DNA of 64,000 nt from Malania oleifera (GCF_029873635.1 NC_080422.1:6975764-7039763), one strand, 5' to 3'. Shown: positions 22,905-34,177, numbered from the stretch's first letter. The notes: a model not told the origin generated them from the letters alone. A program made the numbers and translations.

Positions 22905-23640
22905 TTGTCCCACCTAACTACAAGTCGTTAGGGCTTCAACCCTTAGGTTGCAACCCTCAAGTCATCAAGGCTTTAACTTATAACCCTCTGCTTGACTCAA
23001 CCTTTGCTCACAGGTCAAAGGTTGTTAGGGGTGTAGCCCTAAAGCTACAACTCTCAAGTCAAAAAGGGCTTACGTAGTCGCTTTTATATCATAGGCCTTA
23101 GCTAGTAGCCTTCAACATCAGGATTTCAACTCTCAACTTATAGCCTTAAAGTTGTCAAGGCTTTATCTCTTAGCCTAAAACTCTTAGATCGTCAAGGCTT
23201 TAGGCCTCAATGATAGCCTTCAACTCATTAGGGCTTTAGTTCTCAACATACAGCCTTCAAATTATTAAGGCTTCAACTCTTATCTTATAGCCTTTAGGGC
23301 TTTATTTCTCAATCTGCAGCCTCGGGTATTTAGGGATGCAACTCTCAGCTTAGAACCTTTAGGTTGTTAGGGCTTTAACTCTTTGAACGAAGCTCTCCAA
23401 TTGTCAAGGTTTGAACTCCTAGTGAAAAGCTTTCAAGTTGTCAAGGTTTCAATTCTCAACCACAACATTCAAATCTTTAGGACTTCAACTCCTTTCTTAT
23501 AGCTCTCCAACATCAAGGCTTCAACTCTCGAATAAAATCTTTCAAGTCAGCATGGTTTTAGCTCTCATCTCATTGCCTCTATTGGCCTTCAAGACTTCAA
23601 CTATTACCATAAGCATTTAGGTCTTCAAGATTCTTCTCTC
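22905..23640 (+). repeat. Degenerate minisatellite, about 50-bp unit
   Basis: Roughly 14 loose copies of a unit built on TCAAGGCTTCAACTCTCAAC and TAGCCTTCAA. Spacing is irregular and identity low. The ORFs here (22805-23077, 23438-23620) are translations of the repeat. Confidence 0.75.
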
Positions 23641-24206
23641 AACATGGATCTCTCAAAAGTAAAATTCTTAAAAGCATTTAGCCTAATTAAGTTGAAAGAA
23701 TTGAACCCAATAGAATTCCTAAAGGTATCAACTTAACTAGGAAAATTCCTTGTGGGTGTTGATCTTGAAAATAATAAATGGCACCAAACCTAGTCAACCG
23801 TAAAGGCAATAAATAAATAAATAAACACTTTTTTCATCCAAGGGAAAAATCTCTTCAGCCTCAAAAATAGGGTGAACAAAATCTCCCCATAAAGTATTGA
23901 TACCATATAACAACCCATGATCTTCATAATTGAGTTTAAAAGGAAGAATGGGAAAGTGGTGAGAATGATTTTTAACTTCTATATTCGCCCCTAATCAAAC
24001 CACTTATCCAATGATTTTCAATATAATGTATATCTATTTAGAGGAATCCTTGGATCTAAGCTAAATGATTTTCTTTTTAAATTCTCAAAGGGCTTAATAT
24101 ATTTCATGTGAATTAATTACAATAACTTAAACATCGAAGATGCCCCCCCCCCTATGCCAATTTAGGCCTCCAAAATATATTTCTATTTTATGATTCTAGG
24201 GATAGA
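23641..24206. other. Intergenic, no gene seen
   Basis: AT-rich; a C9 tract lies near 24145. Nothing recognisable before the LINE fragment. Confidence 0.4.
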
Positions 24207-24314
24207 ATGCTTAGATGAATGAGTGGTATAAAGATAAATTAAGGAATGAACGTACTCGCGATAAGTTAGATGTAACTCTTATAAAAGATAAAATTAGGGA
24301 GGAACGACTCAGAT
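24207..24314 (+). mobile_element. RTE-type LINE, left half of split copy
   Basis: Reads as the C-terminal region of an RTE reverse-transcriptase ORF, with pieces like KDKIRNE and KDKIREERLR, but with a frameshift and stops. It breaks off at CAGAT (24310-24314) and continues in register at 42947 as RWYGHLQRRP. This shows that 24315-42946 was inserted into it. Confidence 0.8.
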
Positions 24315-24416
24315 TGTAGTCATTTAAAAAAAATAAAAATAAATTAATTAATAAATAAAAAATAAATAATTAATTAATTAATATAATATAATATAATATT
24401 ATATTAATATAATATA

Positions 24417-24460
<44 letters not shown>

Positions 24461-27400
24461 CAATCCTGGATTCAATTAGAATCCTATACAGAGAGCGAAC
24501 CCCCCCCCACCAATTGGAATTGTCTTGGCCAAATTGCTCCCATCTCTCTCATCCTCTCTTCGTCTCTCTCTCTCTCTCCTCAAGCCCACTTTCTCTCTCT
24601 AAGATTCCTCCCCATATCTCGGCCAAATCAAAAAGCGAACACCACCACAGGGTCTTAACTTCGATCCTTATCATTTTAATCGGACCATATTCGTGGTTTG
24701 GAGATCCTAACCACCACTCTAAAGTTAGGGTAAGGAAGATGAATTAAATCATTTGTTTTTAAAATTTAACCAGTTATTGGGAATATATGGGCCTAGGAAT
24801 GTTAATATGGTTATCATCCCAAGGTTGAGCTGATTAAACTAGGGTATGTGAATACAACGATTTGTGCAAACACAGTAGGCATTGCTTTAGGATCCCTACA
24901 AGCATTTCTCCAGGAATTAGGTAAAGGGGTATATTATGTCAGGTATTTTTAGAAAATTTATCGATTGAAATGTAGTATTTGATTATAAAAATTATATGTA
25001 TGATTTTTCTGGATAATCGGACATATGGAAATGATGTTTATAAATTAATGTATGTTTTTGGGAAACCATGTGTTTGAGTTGAGTAAACCCTAGACGAAGA
25101 TGTTTTAATATTATTTTCAGTAAAATATGTTTTCCCCAGGCATATGGTATAATATAGTGTAACACTCACTTATGTGCCTTGGGTATGAATATTTTTACTG
25201 TATATATATCAGCAGGCCAGAATATTTTATGATTATACAGAACATGTGCAGTTAGATAATGATTTTCAAAAAATGTTATAAACCTTACAGAAATTATGAC
25301 ATTACTCAGTATAATATGACAGATCAGCCGGCCTAGTGCCGTGACAGTTCAGTTTTAGCCGGCTTAGTGTCGCGATAGATTAGTCGGCCTAGTGCCGTGT
25401 AACACCCCGACCCCGAGGGGGGGCCTGGGATATTAACTTTTTACTACTAATTTACAGCAGAAGCAAATAAACTCAATTTTTATTAAACCAGAGCACTAAT
25501 ATTCCATATTACAATCATTTATTTCAAAAGAAGGAAAATTACACAAACATAAATATCTGAAACCATACTAATATTTCTAATCAATCTTTATTTTTCTAAT
25601 CCCCACCCGCATGCTTGCTAAGCCTGATTTCCGACATGTCCTTCAGAGTTATCTGAAATAAAATATGATTGGGGTGAGACGACGCTCAGTAAGTAAATAA
25701 GATTATTATTAGTGTGTGGCTAAAATGAGCTTTTAAAAAATTTCGTAAAACAATATTTAATAATATAACTTCAAGACTGCTTTTAGAATAAATATAAATT
25801 TAAAAATTTCTGCATAAAACTTTTGTCATCAATTTCAACAGTAAATTATTATAATCATATATTATAACTGCTAAATTAAACTTTTAACTTTAAAACTGTA
25901 AAAACATTTAATGATAAACATACATATACTTTTCGTTATACGTTTTCCTTAGATCGTCATTTAAGCACTAGAATGATCCTTTTCACGTAAACTTATACTT
26001 TTCCTTCAAATCATCAGTAACTTGTATACGTAATTAAATATGTATAAACATATATTGTAAAAACCACCCTTAGGCCTGTTTGCCGTAAGTCATGTTTACC
26101 CCCATGACTGGGTTGTGCGGTCCGAAGACTGGACTTAGCTGGCTGGCCGACCAAACTAAATCAACGTACGTAAACTTTAAGTGAGATTTTCCTTATTAAG
26201 TCCTGGACTTAAACCAGGTGTGCACTCAGGAGAAATCCACTAACATAAATAACCACTCTGTAAACAGTGTGGGTGCACTCTGATCCGTATAAACTTTAAG
26301 CTGCGGTACCGAGCATCTGTAACTTTGAACTTTCGTTGCCATAAGGGGTTTGAAAATCATCTTATTATCATTTATGCAATTTAAAATAATATCATGAAAA
26401 TCTTATCTTTACTCATATTTACATAAAAAATGTAACGTAGAAATAAACTCATGCCACACAATTTTTGTGTTAAAAAAATATATATAATTTTATTTTTGAA
26501 TAGAAAGAAATGCTGAAAATTTACCCGAGGGGATTGGAACATTTCTTAACCCAAAAATAGATGCAAGTATATTAAAGGTAGAACTGGTATAATTAAATAT
26601 GCGTAAAAATAAACTCATGGAAATTTTGTGGAACTAAGTAACATAATTAAAATTTACGTACAAAATAAGTTCGGGTATGAATTTAAAATAAAAAGAAACT
26701 AACATAATCAAAATTTACTTACCTTCTTCTTTTACCGTGTGCTACGAACACAATAGTTATCTTTAAGAAATGAGATCGGAAAAAGTGGGTGATTGAGAAT
26801 TTATTCAAAAATTCTCTCTCCACCACAAATTCTTTCACTCACTAATCCTTCTCTTCCTTGGAAAATTGTTGTGAAAAATGAAGGTTGAGAGCTCCCTATT
26901 TATAGGAAAATTTTGGGGAAGAAATAGAATTTATAAAAATGTGGGGAGATGGGTGAAATTATAATTTTTTTAAAATTAAAGAATGGGCAAGGGATGGGCA
27001 AGGTATGGGTTGAGTATGGGATGGGGATGGAGGCCATGTGGGAGTGCTTGCCACCATTCCCATTAAATAAATTTTTAATTAACTACTTACCTAATTAATT
27101 AATCAATTAGTTAATTTATTATTTTATTATTTTATTATTTTTCTTAATCATTATTGTCATTATTATTATCATTGTTATTACTTATAAACTATTTTAAGTA
27201 TTTATTTATTTTATTATTTATTTTTGAACAAGAATTAAATTTAAATTTTAAAAACTCATGTGGGCCCCACATGGTCTTGTGGGCCCCACACAACTTCGAG
27301 ACCCGAATGGATCCTACGTAACTCGAATAACTCTTATACGATTTTATGCATCCTACATAGCTTTGAGACTTGTGAAAACCTCCATACGGCTTCGGGACTT

Positions 27401-27885
27401 ATGTGGGCCCCACACAGTCTTGTGGGCCCCGCATAGGATACCTATATTATTATTATTTTATCATATATCTCTACAAATTATATCAGTTAAAACATTATTT
27501 TATGTACTTATTTACGTATATAAACAGTGTCTTGTGGCTCCGGGACGCATGTGGACCCCACATAGTATTGTGGGCCCCACATATGATACCTATATTATTA
27601 TTAGCTTATTATGTATTTCGACAAATTATGTCTGTCAAAACACTATTTTATGTATATATACTTATTTACGTGTACAAATAGTGTCTATCCTGTTTATCCT
27701 ATGAAATTCCATTTTGACCAGGCCGACCTCCAGGGAGTGACTGAGCCGCAATGGTCTCTGAGCACTCGCTAAGACAAGGTCTTTCTTAGACATCAAATAT
27801 GGAATCAAGGATCCTACAGAAAAATACTTATATATTGATATTAACTAAATGACCATTTTTATTATTTTATTATTATTGTACTTTA

Positions 27886-27937
<52 letters not shown>

Positions 27938-28397
27938 TGGGTCATCACATGCCGTGATAATTCAGCCGGTCTAATGTCGTGAAAGTTTAGCCGATTTAGT
28001 GTCGTGACAGTTCAGTCGGTTTTATGTCGTGACCAGTTATGATAACAACATATTCAAAAATTATGATATCATGAATTTTACGTAGAAATATGAAAATGAG
28101 ATATGTTATAGTTATATTATATGAAATGTACTATATGATAGTAGAACCCTGATTGATTGGTTCAGATTTAGAGCTCGGTACCGTAGCTATTATGTTAGAT
28201 TAGTGCCACCACACGTCTCAGATAGAGTGTTGGTGATTGGATAGTCGATTGAGCCCATAGGAGAGTAGTGTGCCCCCTTGGCAGTCCGGACCAGGCTAGG
28301 TAGGTTAATCGTACTTACAGACGAGTTAGTTTTAACTTAGCATGGTAGGCCAACCATTGCTAGGTCCCGCCTACAGGCTGCACAACCCAATCATGTA
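24315..28397 (+). mobile_element. Left LTR of element C, truncated, with nested solo LTR
   Basis: Starts TGTAGTCATTT after CAGAT. It carries an AT-rich zone with a TA microsatellite (24422-24458), a CT-rich leader (24535-24600), donor GGG|TAAGG (GT 24730), second donor TAG|GTAAAG (GT 24921), and a CCTAGTGCCGTGA minisatellite (25322-25397 continuing 27950-28035). The sequence matches 41233-42946 in its middle part. It ends abruptly where B sequence begins (AATCATG|TAGTTTGG). Confidence 0.8.
25398..27949 (-). mobile_element. Solo LTR of family B (2552 bp)
   Basis: On the minus strand it starts TGTGATGACCC at 27949 and ends GGGGTGTTACA at 25398. The target duplication TGCCG (25393-25397 and 27950-27954) is perfect. 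It interrupts the C minisatellite. Minus-strand donor AAG|GTAAGT (GT at 26722-26721) and acceptor TTTCAG (near 25654) frame a possible 1.07-kb intron. GGGCCCAC-containing direct repeats lie at 27262-27580. The ORF at 27258-27704 is repeat-derived. Confidence 0.9.
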
Positions 28398-28614
28398 GTT
28401 TGGCCGGCCAGCCAATTAGGTTCAATCTTCGGACCGCACAACCTAATTATGGGGGTAAACATGACTTACGATTAACAAACCTAAGGGTGGTTTTTTTTAC
28501 AGTACGTGTATATACATATTTAATTACGTATACAGAACTATTGATGAATTGAAGGAAAAATAGATGTTTATGTGAACGGGGGCATTTTTGTGCCTAAATA
28601 ATGATTTAATAAGG

Positions 28615-28668
<54 letters not shown>

Positions 28669-29011
28669 GATTGAGTATTATAGTTATAGTTTTAAAAGTT
28701 AAAAAATTCAGTTTAACAGTTATAATATATGATTATAAGATTTTACTGCTATAGATGATAGCAAAAGTTTTATACAAAAATTTTTAAATTTGCATTTATT
28801 TTTCAAAACAGTTTTGAAGTTATAGTATTAAATATTATTTTACAAAATTAAAGTATTATGAAAGCTCATTTTGGCCACACACTAATAATAATTTTATTTA
28901 CTTACTGAGCGTCGTCTCACCCCAATCATTATTTTACATTTCAGATCATTTTGAAGAGTGTACCAGAAATCTGTCATAGCAAGTGTATGGCGGGAATAGA
29001 AAGAGTAGAGT

Positions 29012-31040
29012 TGTAGCGATCTGCTTAGCTAAATATATAATAAAAATAAATAAATAAAATAGTCAACCCAAACCCATGGATAGTGGGGACACCTGTCATA
29101 CACAACGGAATCTAGGCAGCAGTAAATATAAATCACATTCATCAACCATAAATTACATAATTCCAGAGTCTAATGTATTCCCAAAGATACTATGTTTATA
29201 TACAATCTCCAAAACATAAAAATAAACCTAGGTTCTTACAACAAAAATCTTCTGATCCTAGATCAGAACTTACCCTTCTAGCAAGGAAGCTCAATTCACT
29301 CAGCGGCGGCCCTGACCCGCCGGTCTCTCTGAGTTTCTTGAAATAATTTAAATTTAGGGTGAGACACCTCTCAGTAAGGGTAGATAAATTAAAATCAGTA
29401 GTGTGGCAAATGAATATTTAATGTTGTAATACATATACCGTACATTTCATATATCATAAAACTTAAATCGTAATATGGTTAGATAAACATATAACTTCAT
29501 ATTTCCAAGTAATCATACTAATCATGTATTATCTAATATGATCTATAATATTGAAAACTACCCAGGATGTATAGCTAGCTGATGTCATGTATTACCTCCT
29601 ATGACGGGTTGTACAGCCCAAAGGCGGGACCCGACAACGGCTGACCGACCACTGCTGAGTCAAAAATGTCTATAAGTACGATGGGCCCGCCACACCCTGG
29701 TCCGGACTGCCAAGTGGACGTCCACAACTCTACATTGAAAGCCACATCGACTATCCATCTCCCACCCCCTCGTGGGGTGGTTAGCACCAATCTGATCATA
29801 GATATCTGATCTATAAGTTACGGTACCGTGCTCCTGAAACTGAACTAAACTAACATCCGAGTTCTGGTAACATATAGTACATAGACATATACTGTTTATC
29901 GTAAATCAAATAACAGCCTTTTCCGAATCCTACATTAACATAATAATTACGGCCTCGCACCGAAAACATGAATAAATGCGGCCTTGCACTGAATAACATG
30001 AGTAATTACGGCTTTGCGCCGACCATATCATATATTTTGAAATCATAATTTACTGTGTTTATCAAGTTATTCTTGAAAATATTTGTAAACATGTTTTATT
30101 TTGTAAATCTAACTTAACATGGTATAGTATATATATAAAATAATATTCATGTCACACGAATTGAATGAAACCATATATTCTATTCTGAAATCACATTTCC
30201 TGTACAATTGCAGTATTTTCTCAATCTTACATTTTCTCAATTATACTCATATATAATCACATGCTTTTTGAAAATTATTCTACTATTAAATAATTATAAT
30301 TTCAAAGCAAAATAACTACTTTAATTTATCCCCTTACCTGACAACTGAAAAGCCCCTCTATAATACTGGTCTTACACTCGTAGAAAACCCAGTACCCAGA
30401 AAATGATAACTCTCAGAACTAAACGTCAGTATTTAATCGAGTACATCATTTCCTTCAACTGTGGAAAGACCAAATTTGGCACAAAAAGTCTTACCTCAAT
30501 TCAGGGATGAATTTCAACTCACTTCAACCAACGATCCGTTTCGGAAGATTTGGAGAGAACTTCCCTAGGAGCATCGTGGTAGCCTCAAATCGTCGATCCG
30601 ATGAACGATGGAGCTAAAATCAAATAGAGAGGAGAGAGAAACCATAGGGAGAGAGAAAGAGAGAGATTTCTAATTTTTTGCGTTAAAAGTCTTAGTTTTT
30701 GCTATTTATAGGACCGAATTCGTCGACAAGACACGTCACCTCATCGACGTGTCCTGTAGAAAGTTCGTCGACAAACCTACCCCCTCGTCGACGAATTTCA
30801 AACTTTCAAAAATTCTCTCTCGGTATCTTCTCGTCAACGAAACTTGTCTTCGTCGACAAGACCCTCTTGTACCCTAGTCGATGAATCCCCTGTGTTCGTC
30901 GACGAGGACCTGATAAATTTTCTTGGTCATTGCATTCCAAAGTGCAACGTTCGTCGACGAAGTCAGCTATCTCCTTTTGTACTGTTTCCATTTTCCTCCC
31001 TCTTTATTATTTAAATATCATTATTTTTCGGGTCATTACA
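29012..31040 (-). mobile_element. Solo LTR of family A (2029 bp)
   Basis: On the minus strand it starts TGTAATGACCC at 31040 and ends GATCGCTACA at 29012. Perfect target duplication AGAGT (29007-29011, 31041-31045). Palindrome array 30715-30965, TATA box at 30702-30711, donor GAG|GTAAGAC (GT at 30494-30493), donor CAG|GTAAGG (near 30337), acceptor-like TTTCAAG (near 29337). Short GCC-rich repeats at 29945-30025 take the minisatellite position. Confidence 0.92.
30702..30965 (-). promoter_or_regulatory. LTR promoter: palindrome array plus TATA
   Basis: Eight or more GTCGAC palindromes between 30718 and 30962, followed on the minus strand by CTATAAATAG (30702-30711). Same arrangement as in the plus-strand copies. 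Confidence 0.65.
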
Positions 31041-31243
31041 AGAGTAGAATAAAAAAAATTAGCATAATATAATTTAGAATATGTTTGTATATTTTATAAG
31101 TTTAGAAATTTTCATTTTAATAGTTGAGACATATATTTGTAATAAAATTAAATAGTGCTTTGGTAATAAAAATAATTTAGATTTATTTGTGTCTGCTGAA
31201 AAATTTATATGTAGGAACCCATTCAAGTCCGGGTCCTTACAAT

Positions 31244-31254
31244 TGGTATCAGAG
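31244..31254 (+). other. Primer-binding site (tRNA-iMet type)
   Basis: TGGTATCAGAG, two bases after the LTR end TTACA. It is complementary to the 3' end of plant initiator tRNA-Met, as in many gypsy elements. Confidence 0.85.
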
Positions 31255-31789
31255 AATAGGATATAGGTTTTGCATACTCTAACATATAAATTTTACCAGA
31301 GCTTAGGCATAAAACATGATTTGGGTAGGATTAGGTAGTTTAGAATATTTATTTTAGTTTGTTCTACGTTAATAATAGATTTATTATTTTAAAATAACAT
31401 TTAACCATTGTTTAATAGTGGATCTTAAAGATAGTAACATTAAAGGAAATTAGATTAACGTGAAAGCTCCCAAGAACGGGTAACAATCTTATATTCTCTA
31501 AGAAAATTGATAGTATTATTAAAGACACGTTAATTAAGCTAAATATGTTATTTATGTTTGTAGAAACACGTACCCATATTGATGACTCATAATTAATTGT
31601 TAGATCATATGCATTAATAATTTAAAATTTTCATATATATAAATATAATAATATAATAATATCCAAGATTTATTAATTTTTCGTTGTTATTATTTTCACT
31701 AAAAATATAATAAGTAGCACATTAGACCTTATTAGGTTTGGAGGTGCTACACATACAAATAGATATAAATAAACGGTTTATTCTGAAAT

Positions 31790-32180
31790 TTGAATTTACC
31801 CAAAATTTCTTTATATGTGTAAGTTGGATATGAATATGTATTTTTACGTTGCATATTCAGTTCTTATTAAAATATTCAAGCTTAATTTAGGAATATATAT
31901 TTTGACAAAATCTTTAATTTTAATTTTGTATTAGTTTATAAGGAATTAAATACAATTTAAATGTTACTATATTATATTTAAATTCAAAAAAAAAATCCCC
32001 TAGGATGTGCAAGTTAAATATGAATATATATATATATATATATACACATTGCATATTCAATTCCCATCAAGTATCCAAGTTTGATTTAGGAGTACAAATT
32101 TTGACGGAATCTTTAATTTTTATTTGTATAAATTTATAAAAGTAAAAAAAAAAAATCTCTTAGCATGTGCAAGTTAAATA

Positions 32181-32228
<48 letters not shown>

Positions 32229-32370
32229 AATTGAATATTTAATTCACATAAAGTATCAAAGTTTGATTTAGGAGTACAAATTTTGACGAAATCTTTAATT
32301 TTTATTTTGTATAAATTTATAAAAGTAAATACAACTTAAATTTTACTATATTATAAATAAATAAAAATTC
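31790..32370 (+). repeat. AT-rich tandem repeat, three copies of 170-200 bp
   Basis: Each copy contains TGTGCAAGTTAAATATGAATA, a TA tract, GTTTGATTTAGGAGTACAAA and TTTTGACGAAATCTTTAATT, or variants. Copies run at about 31790-31990, 32000-32155 and 32160-32370. The second and third are closest. Confidence 0.8.
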
Positions 32371-32539
32371 ATTAATGAAAGCAATATAAAAATTAACTAA
32401 TCTTCTTCAAATAACTAACCAATGTCAAATCATCAATTAGTCAAACATACCCAATATATATTTGATCTAGTATAATAATAATAATAATAGTAATAATAAT
32501 ATTGGAATATAAATAAATAAATAAATATATATATATATA

Positions 32540-32735
32540 GGGTACTCTCGTAGTGAAAAAAAAAAGAAGAAGCCTCATAGGTAGAAATCATCGGCTATAG
32601 CTCACTTTCCCCTGAACTAAGGCCAGGGCATGAGACCACTTGGGTATAGTGGGGATTCGAACCCGCGATCATATGGATGCACGACCAGTTTCTTACCACT
32701 AAGCCACCCACCCAAGTGGTGACCTAAGGATGAGA
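32540..32735 (-). mobile_element. tRNA-derived SINE
   Basis: On the minus strand there is an internal RNA polymerase III promoter: A box TGGCTTAGTGGT (plus 32695-32706) and B box GGTTCGAATCC (plus 32653-32663). A non-tRNA body follows, with a T-rich 3' end near 32560. It does not fold into a clean cloverleaf (mismatched T stem, incomplete acceptor), so it is not a functional tRNA gene. Ends are approximate. Confidence 0.75.
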
Positions 32736-32797
32736 TTAATTATAGTAAAAACATTAATAAAGATGTAGAAACATAAACAAAACCTTAAGTCCGCAAA

Positions 32798-32963
32798 TTT
32801 TGCAAAACGCGTCACTCAGTATCCATGACATGCGTCGCTCTCTCTCGATTCTCGCAACACATGTCGCTCTCCCTCAATTTTTGCAAAAACGCGTCGCTCG
32901 ATATCCATGACACGCGTCGCTCTCTCTCGATTCTTGCGGCACATGTCGTTGTCTCTCAATTTT
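32798..32963 (+). repeat. 80-bp tandem duplication
   Basis: Two copies starting TTTTGCAAAA(A)CGCGTC at 32798 and about 32878. Each contains ATCCATGACA(C)GCGTCGCTC and ACATGTCG. It sits immediately upstream of the G-box/TATA of the WOX-like frame. Confidence 0.85.
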
Positions 32964-32968
32964 AATAA

Positions 32969-32990
32969 CACGTGACTATTCCCCTATAAA
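32969..32990 (+). promoter_or_regulatory. G-box and TATA box upstream of WOX-like frame
   Basis: CACGTG at 32969-32974 and TATAAA at 32985-32990, about 120 bp before the ATG at 33110. Spacing fits a core promoter with a leader of roughly 90 nt. The assignment rests on motif and position only. Confidence 0.45.
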
Positions 32991-33109
32991 AAGGGTTTGC
33001 CTCCTCGAACTCTATGTATCACAGCTTTCTAGCATCTTGAATAACCACATTTCGGTTTGCAGAGATTAGCTCTTCCCAACTTTTCTCTTGATTGTATCAT
33101 TACTCAAAA

Positions 33110-33841
33110 ATGTTGCCAAATCACCTAACTCCCCTAGCTGCTGAGAGCAGCACCAGATCGCTAATCCAAAGATAGAAATCTAGCAAGGCATAGCTAGAAA
33201 TTTTAAAGGAGACCTTTCGCAACAGTCAAGGGGAACTCCCTTCTGTGGAGTGGGCTATCTTGCTTGCAGCACGACTTCAATGGTATGGTCCAATCGAGCA
33301 AAAAAATGTACGCTTTTGGTTTGAGAACGGTAGGCGTAAGCGGGGATTAGTTGAAGAAGCCACTATTTTAACTATTGGCCCCCTAATTATCCATCTTACC
33401 TCCTCCGCCACTACTACCCCGAGTAGTGCCCCTACCATTTTCCCAACCACTTGTACTCTCATCCCTATCGATAATATTCTGTCTATGAAACTTACAATTA
33501 ACATCACACCAATGAGCCATACCCCTTACAATGGCAGTATCGCAGTCACCACACTAAGGGTTTGTGATAATGCTGGTCTACTCCACCATTGCAAAGAGAT
33601 TCAAAACACGTTGAGACTCATGTACAGGCCACCGATGGCTTGTTATGAGCATCCCCATCAAAGGCCACAAGGGGAAGAGGGCAACTCTTCCTCCCTTACC
33701 GAACGAACGGGCGTTCTCTCCCTTTTTTCGACCCAAGCAAGCGACATTACAATAGGTCAACTTTGCCAAGAAATAACCCAGGTAGTTAGCAGTGACACCG
33801 TTAGCACTTCGATAAATGTTGACATTGAGCTAAGGCTCTAA
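33110..33841 (+). pseudogene. WUSCHEL-related homeobox (WOX)-like pseudogene
   Basis: From ATG 33110 the frame runs 243 codons to TAA 33841 and is broken by two TAG codons (33173-33175, 33191-33193). The stops fall at the start of a homeodomain; the second replaces the Gln usually found before the first helix. What follows has the WOX signature YGPIEQKNV and a third helix with WFEN (W48, F49 and N51 kept; usual Q50 is E). No intron or frameshift interrupts the remaining 215 codons. Near the C terminus VLSLFSTQ weakly resembles the WUS box, and the last residues IELRL resemble an EAR repressor motif, which would fit the WUS clade. In known plants these proteins are nuclear regulators of stem-cell niches. 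Here the frame lies inside a retrotransposon. It may be a captured or retroposed copy, now dead unless the stops are read through. Confidence 0.7.
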
Positions 33842-33901
33842 AGGTCAGATTTCATTTCATTTTGTTTTATATATATATTTTTAATTTATAGGACATGTAT
33901 A

Positions 33902-33946
<45 letters not shown>

Positions 33947-34160
33947 ATTATCCTTTTCCACATCTTTTAAATTTTTTTTCCATTTCAACCCCTATTAAAT
34001 CGACGATTCAAATTTTAGTTCCCAAAATAAAATATTTCACCAAATTGACCCTTAATCTATTTTAAGACTTAATAAAATCGTTCATCAATTTACTTTTTCA
34101 AATAGCGCAACCAATTATATAGTACTCATTTTAAATTAGCAAATTTCAAGGACAAAATTT

Positions 34161-34177
34161 TTATAAGGACAGGAGAA
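34161..34177 (+). other. Polypurine tract of element B
   Basis: TTATAAGGACAGGAGAA directly abuts the 3' LTR start TGTGATGATCC, as expected for the plus-strand primer site of an LTR retrotransposon. Confidence 0.75.

Larger units (their letters stand above)
28398..31241 (+). mobile_element. Truncated 5' LTR of element B
   Basis: The sequence from TTTGGCCGGCC onward matches the 3' LTR at 40458-41232 (about 95 percent by eye over 28500-28900). It ends CGGGTCCTTACA, immediately before a tRNA-Met primer-binding site. Its first part was lost at the junction with element C. A TA microsatellite is at 28617-28664. It is interrupted by the family A solo LTR 29012-31040. Confidence 0.8.
31242..34177 (+). 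mobile_element. Internal region of element B, no gag-pol, carries WOX-like frame
   Basis: It lies between a primer-binding site (31244-31254) and a polypurine tract (34161-34177), so both ends of a retrotransposon interior are present. In 2.9 kb there is no trace of gag, protease, reverse transcriptase or integrase. Instead it holds AT-rich triplicated repeats, a tRNA-derived SINE, an 80-bp duplication and a WOX-like reading frame. The 3' end (AATTTCAAGGACAAAATTTT) resembles the usual last codons and UTR of gypsy pol. The element therefore probably derives from an autonomous gypsy and lost its genes. Confidence 0.75.

Noticed and set aside
27258..27704. 148-residue ORF
   Set aside because: Lies in a solo LTR (family B) and is made of GGGCCCAC direct repeats; no domain.
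32641..32715. Possible functional tRNA gene on the minus strand
   Set aside because: A and B boxes are good, but the T stem is mismatched, the acceptor pairs for only about four bases and the transcript would continue into a non-tRNA body. SINE is the better call.
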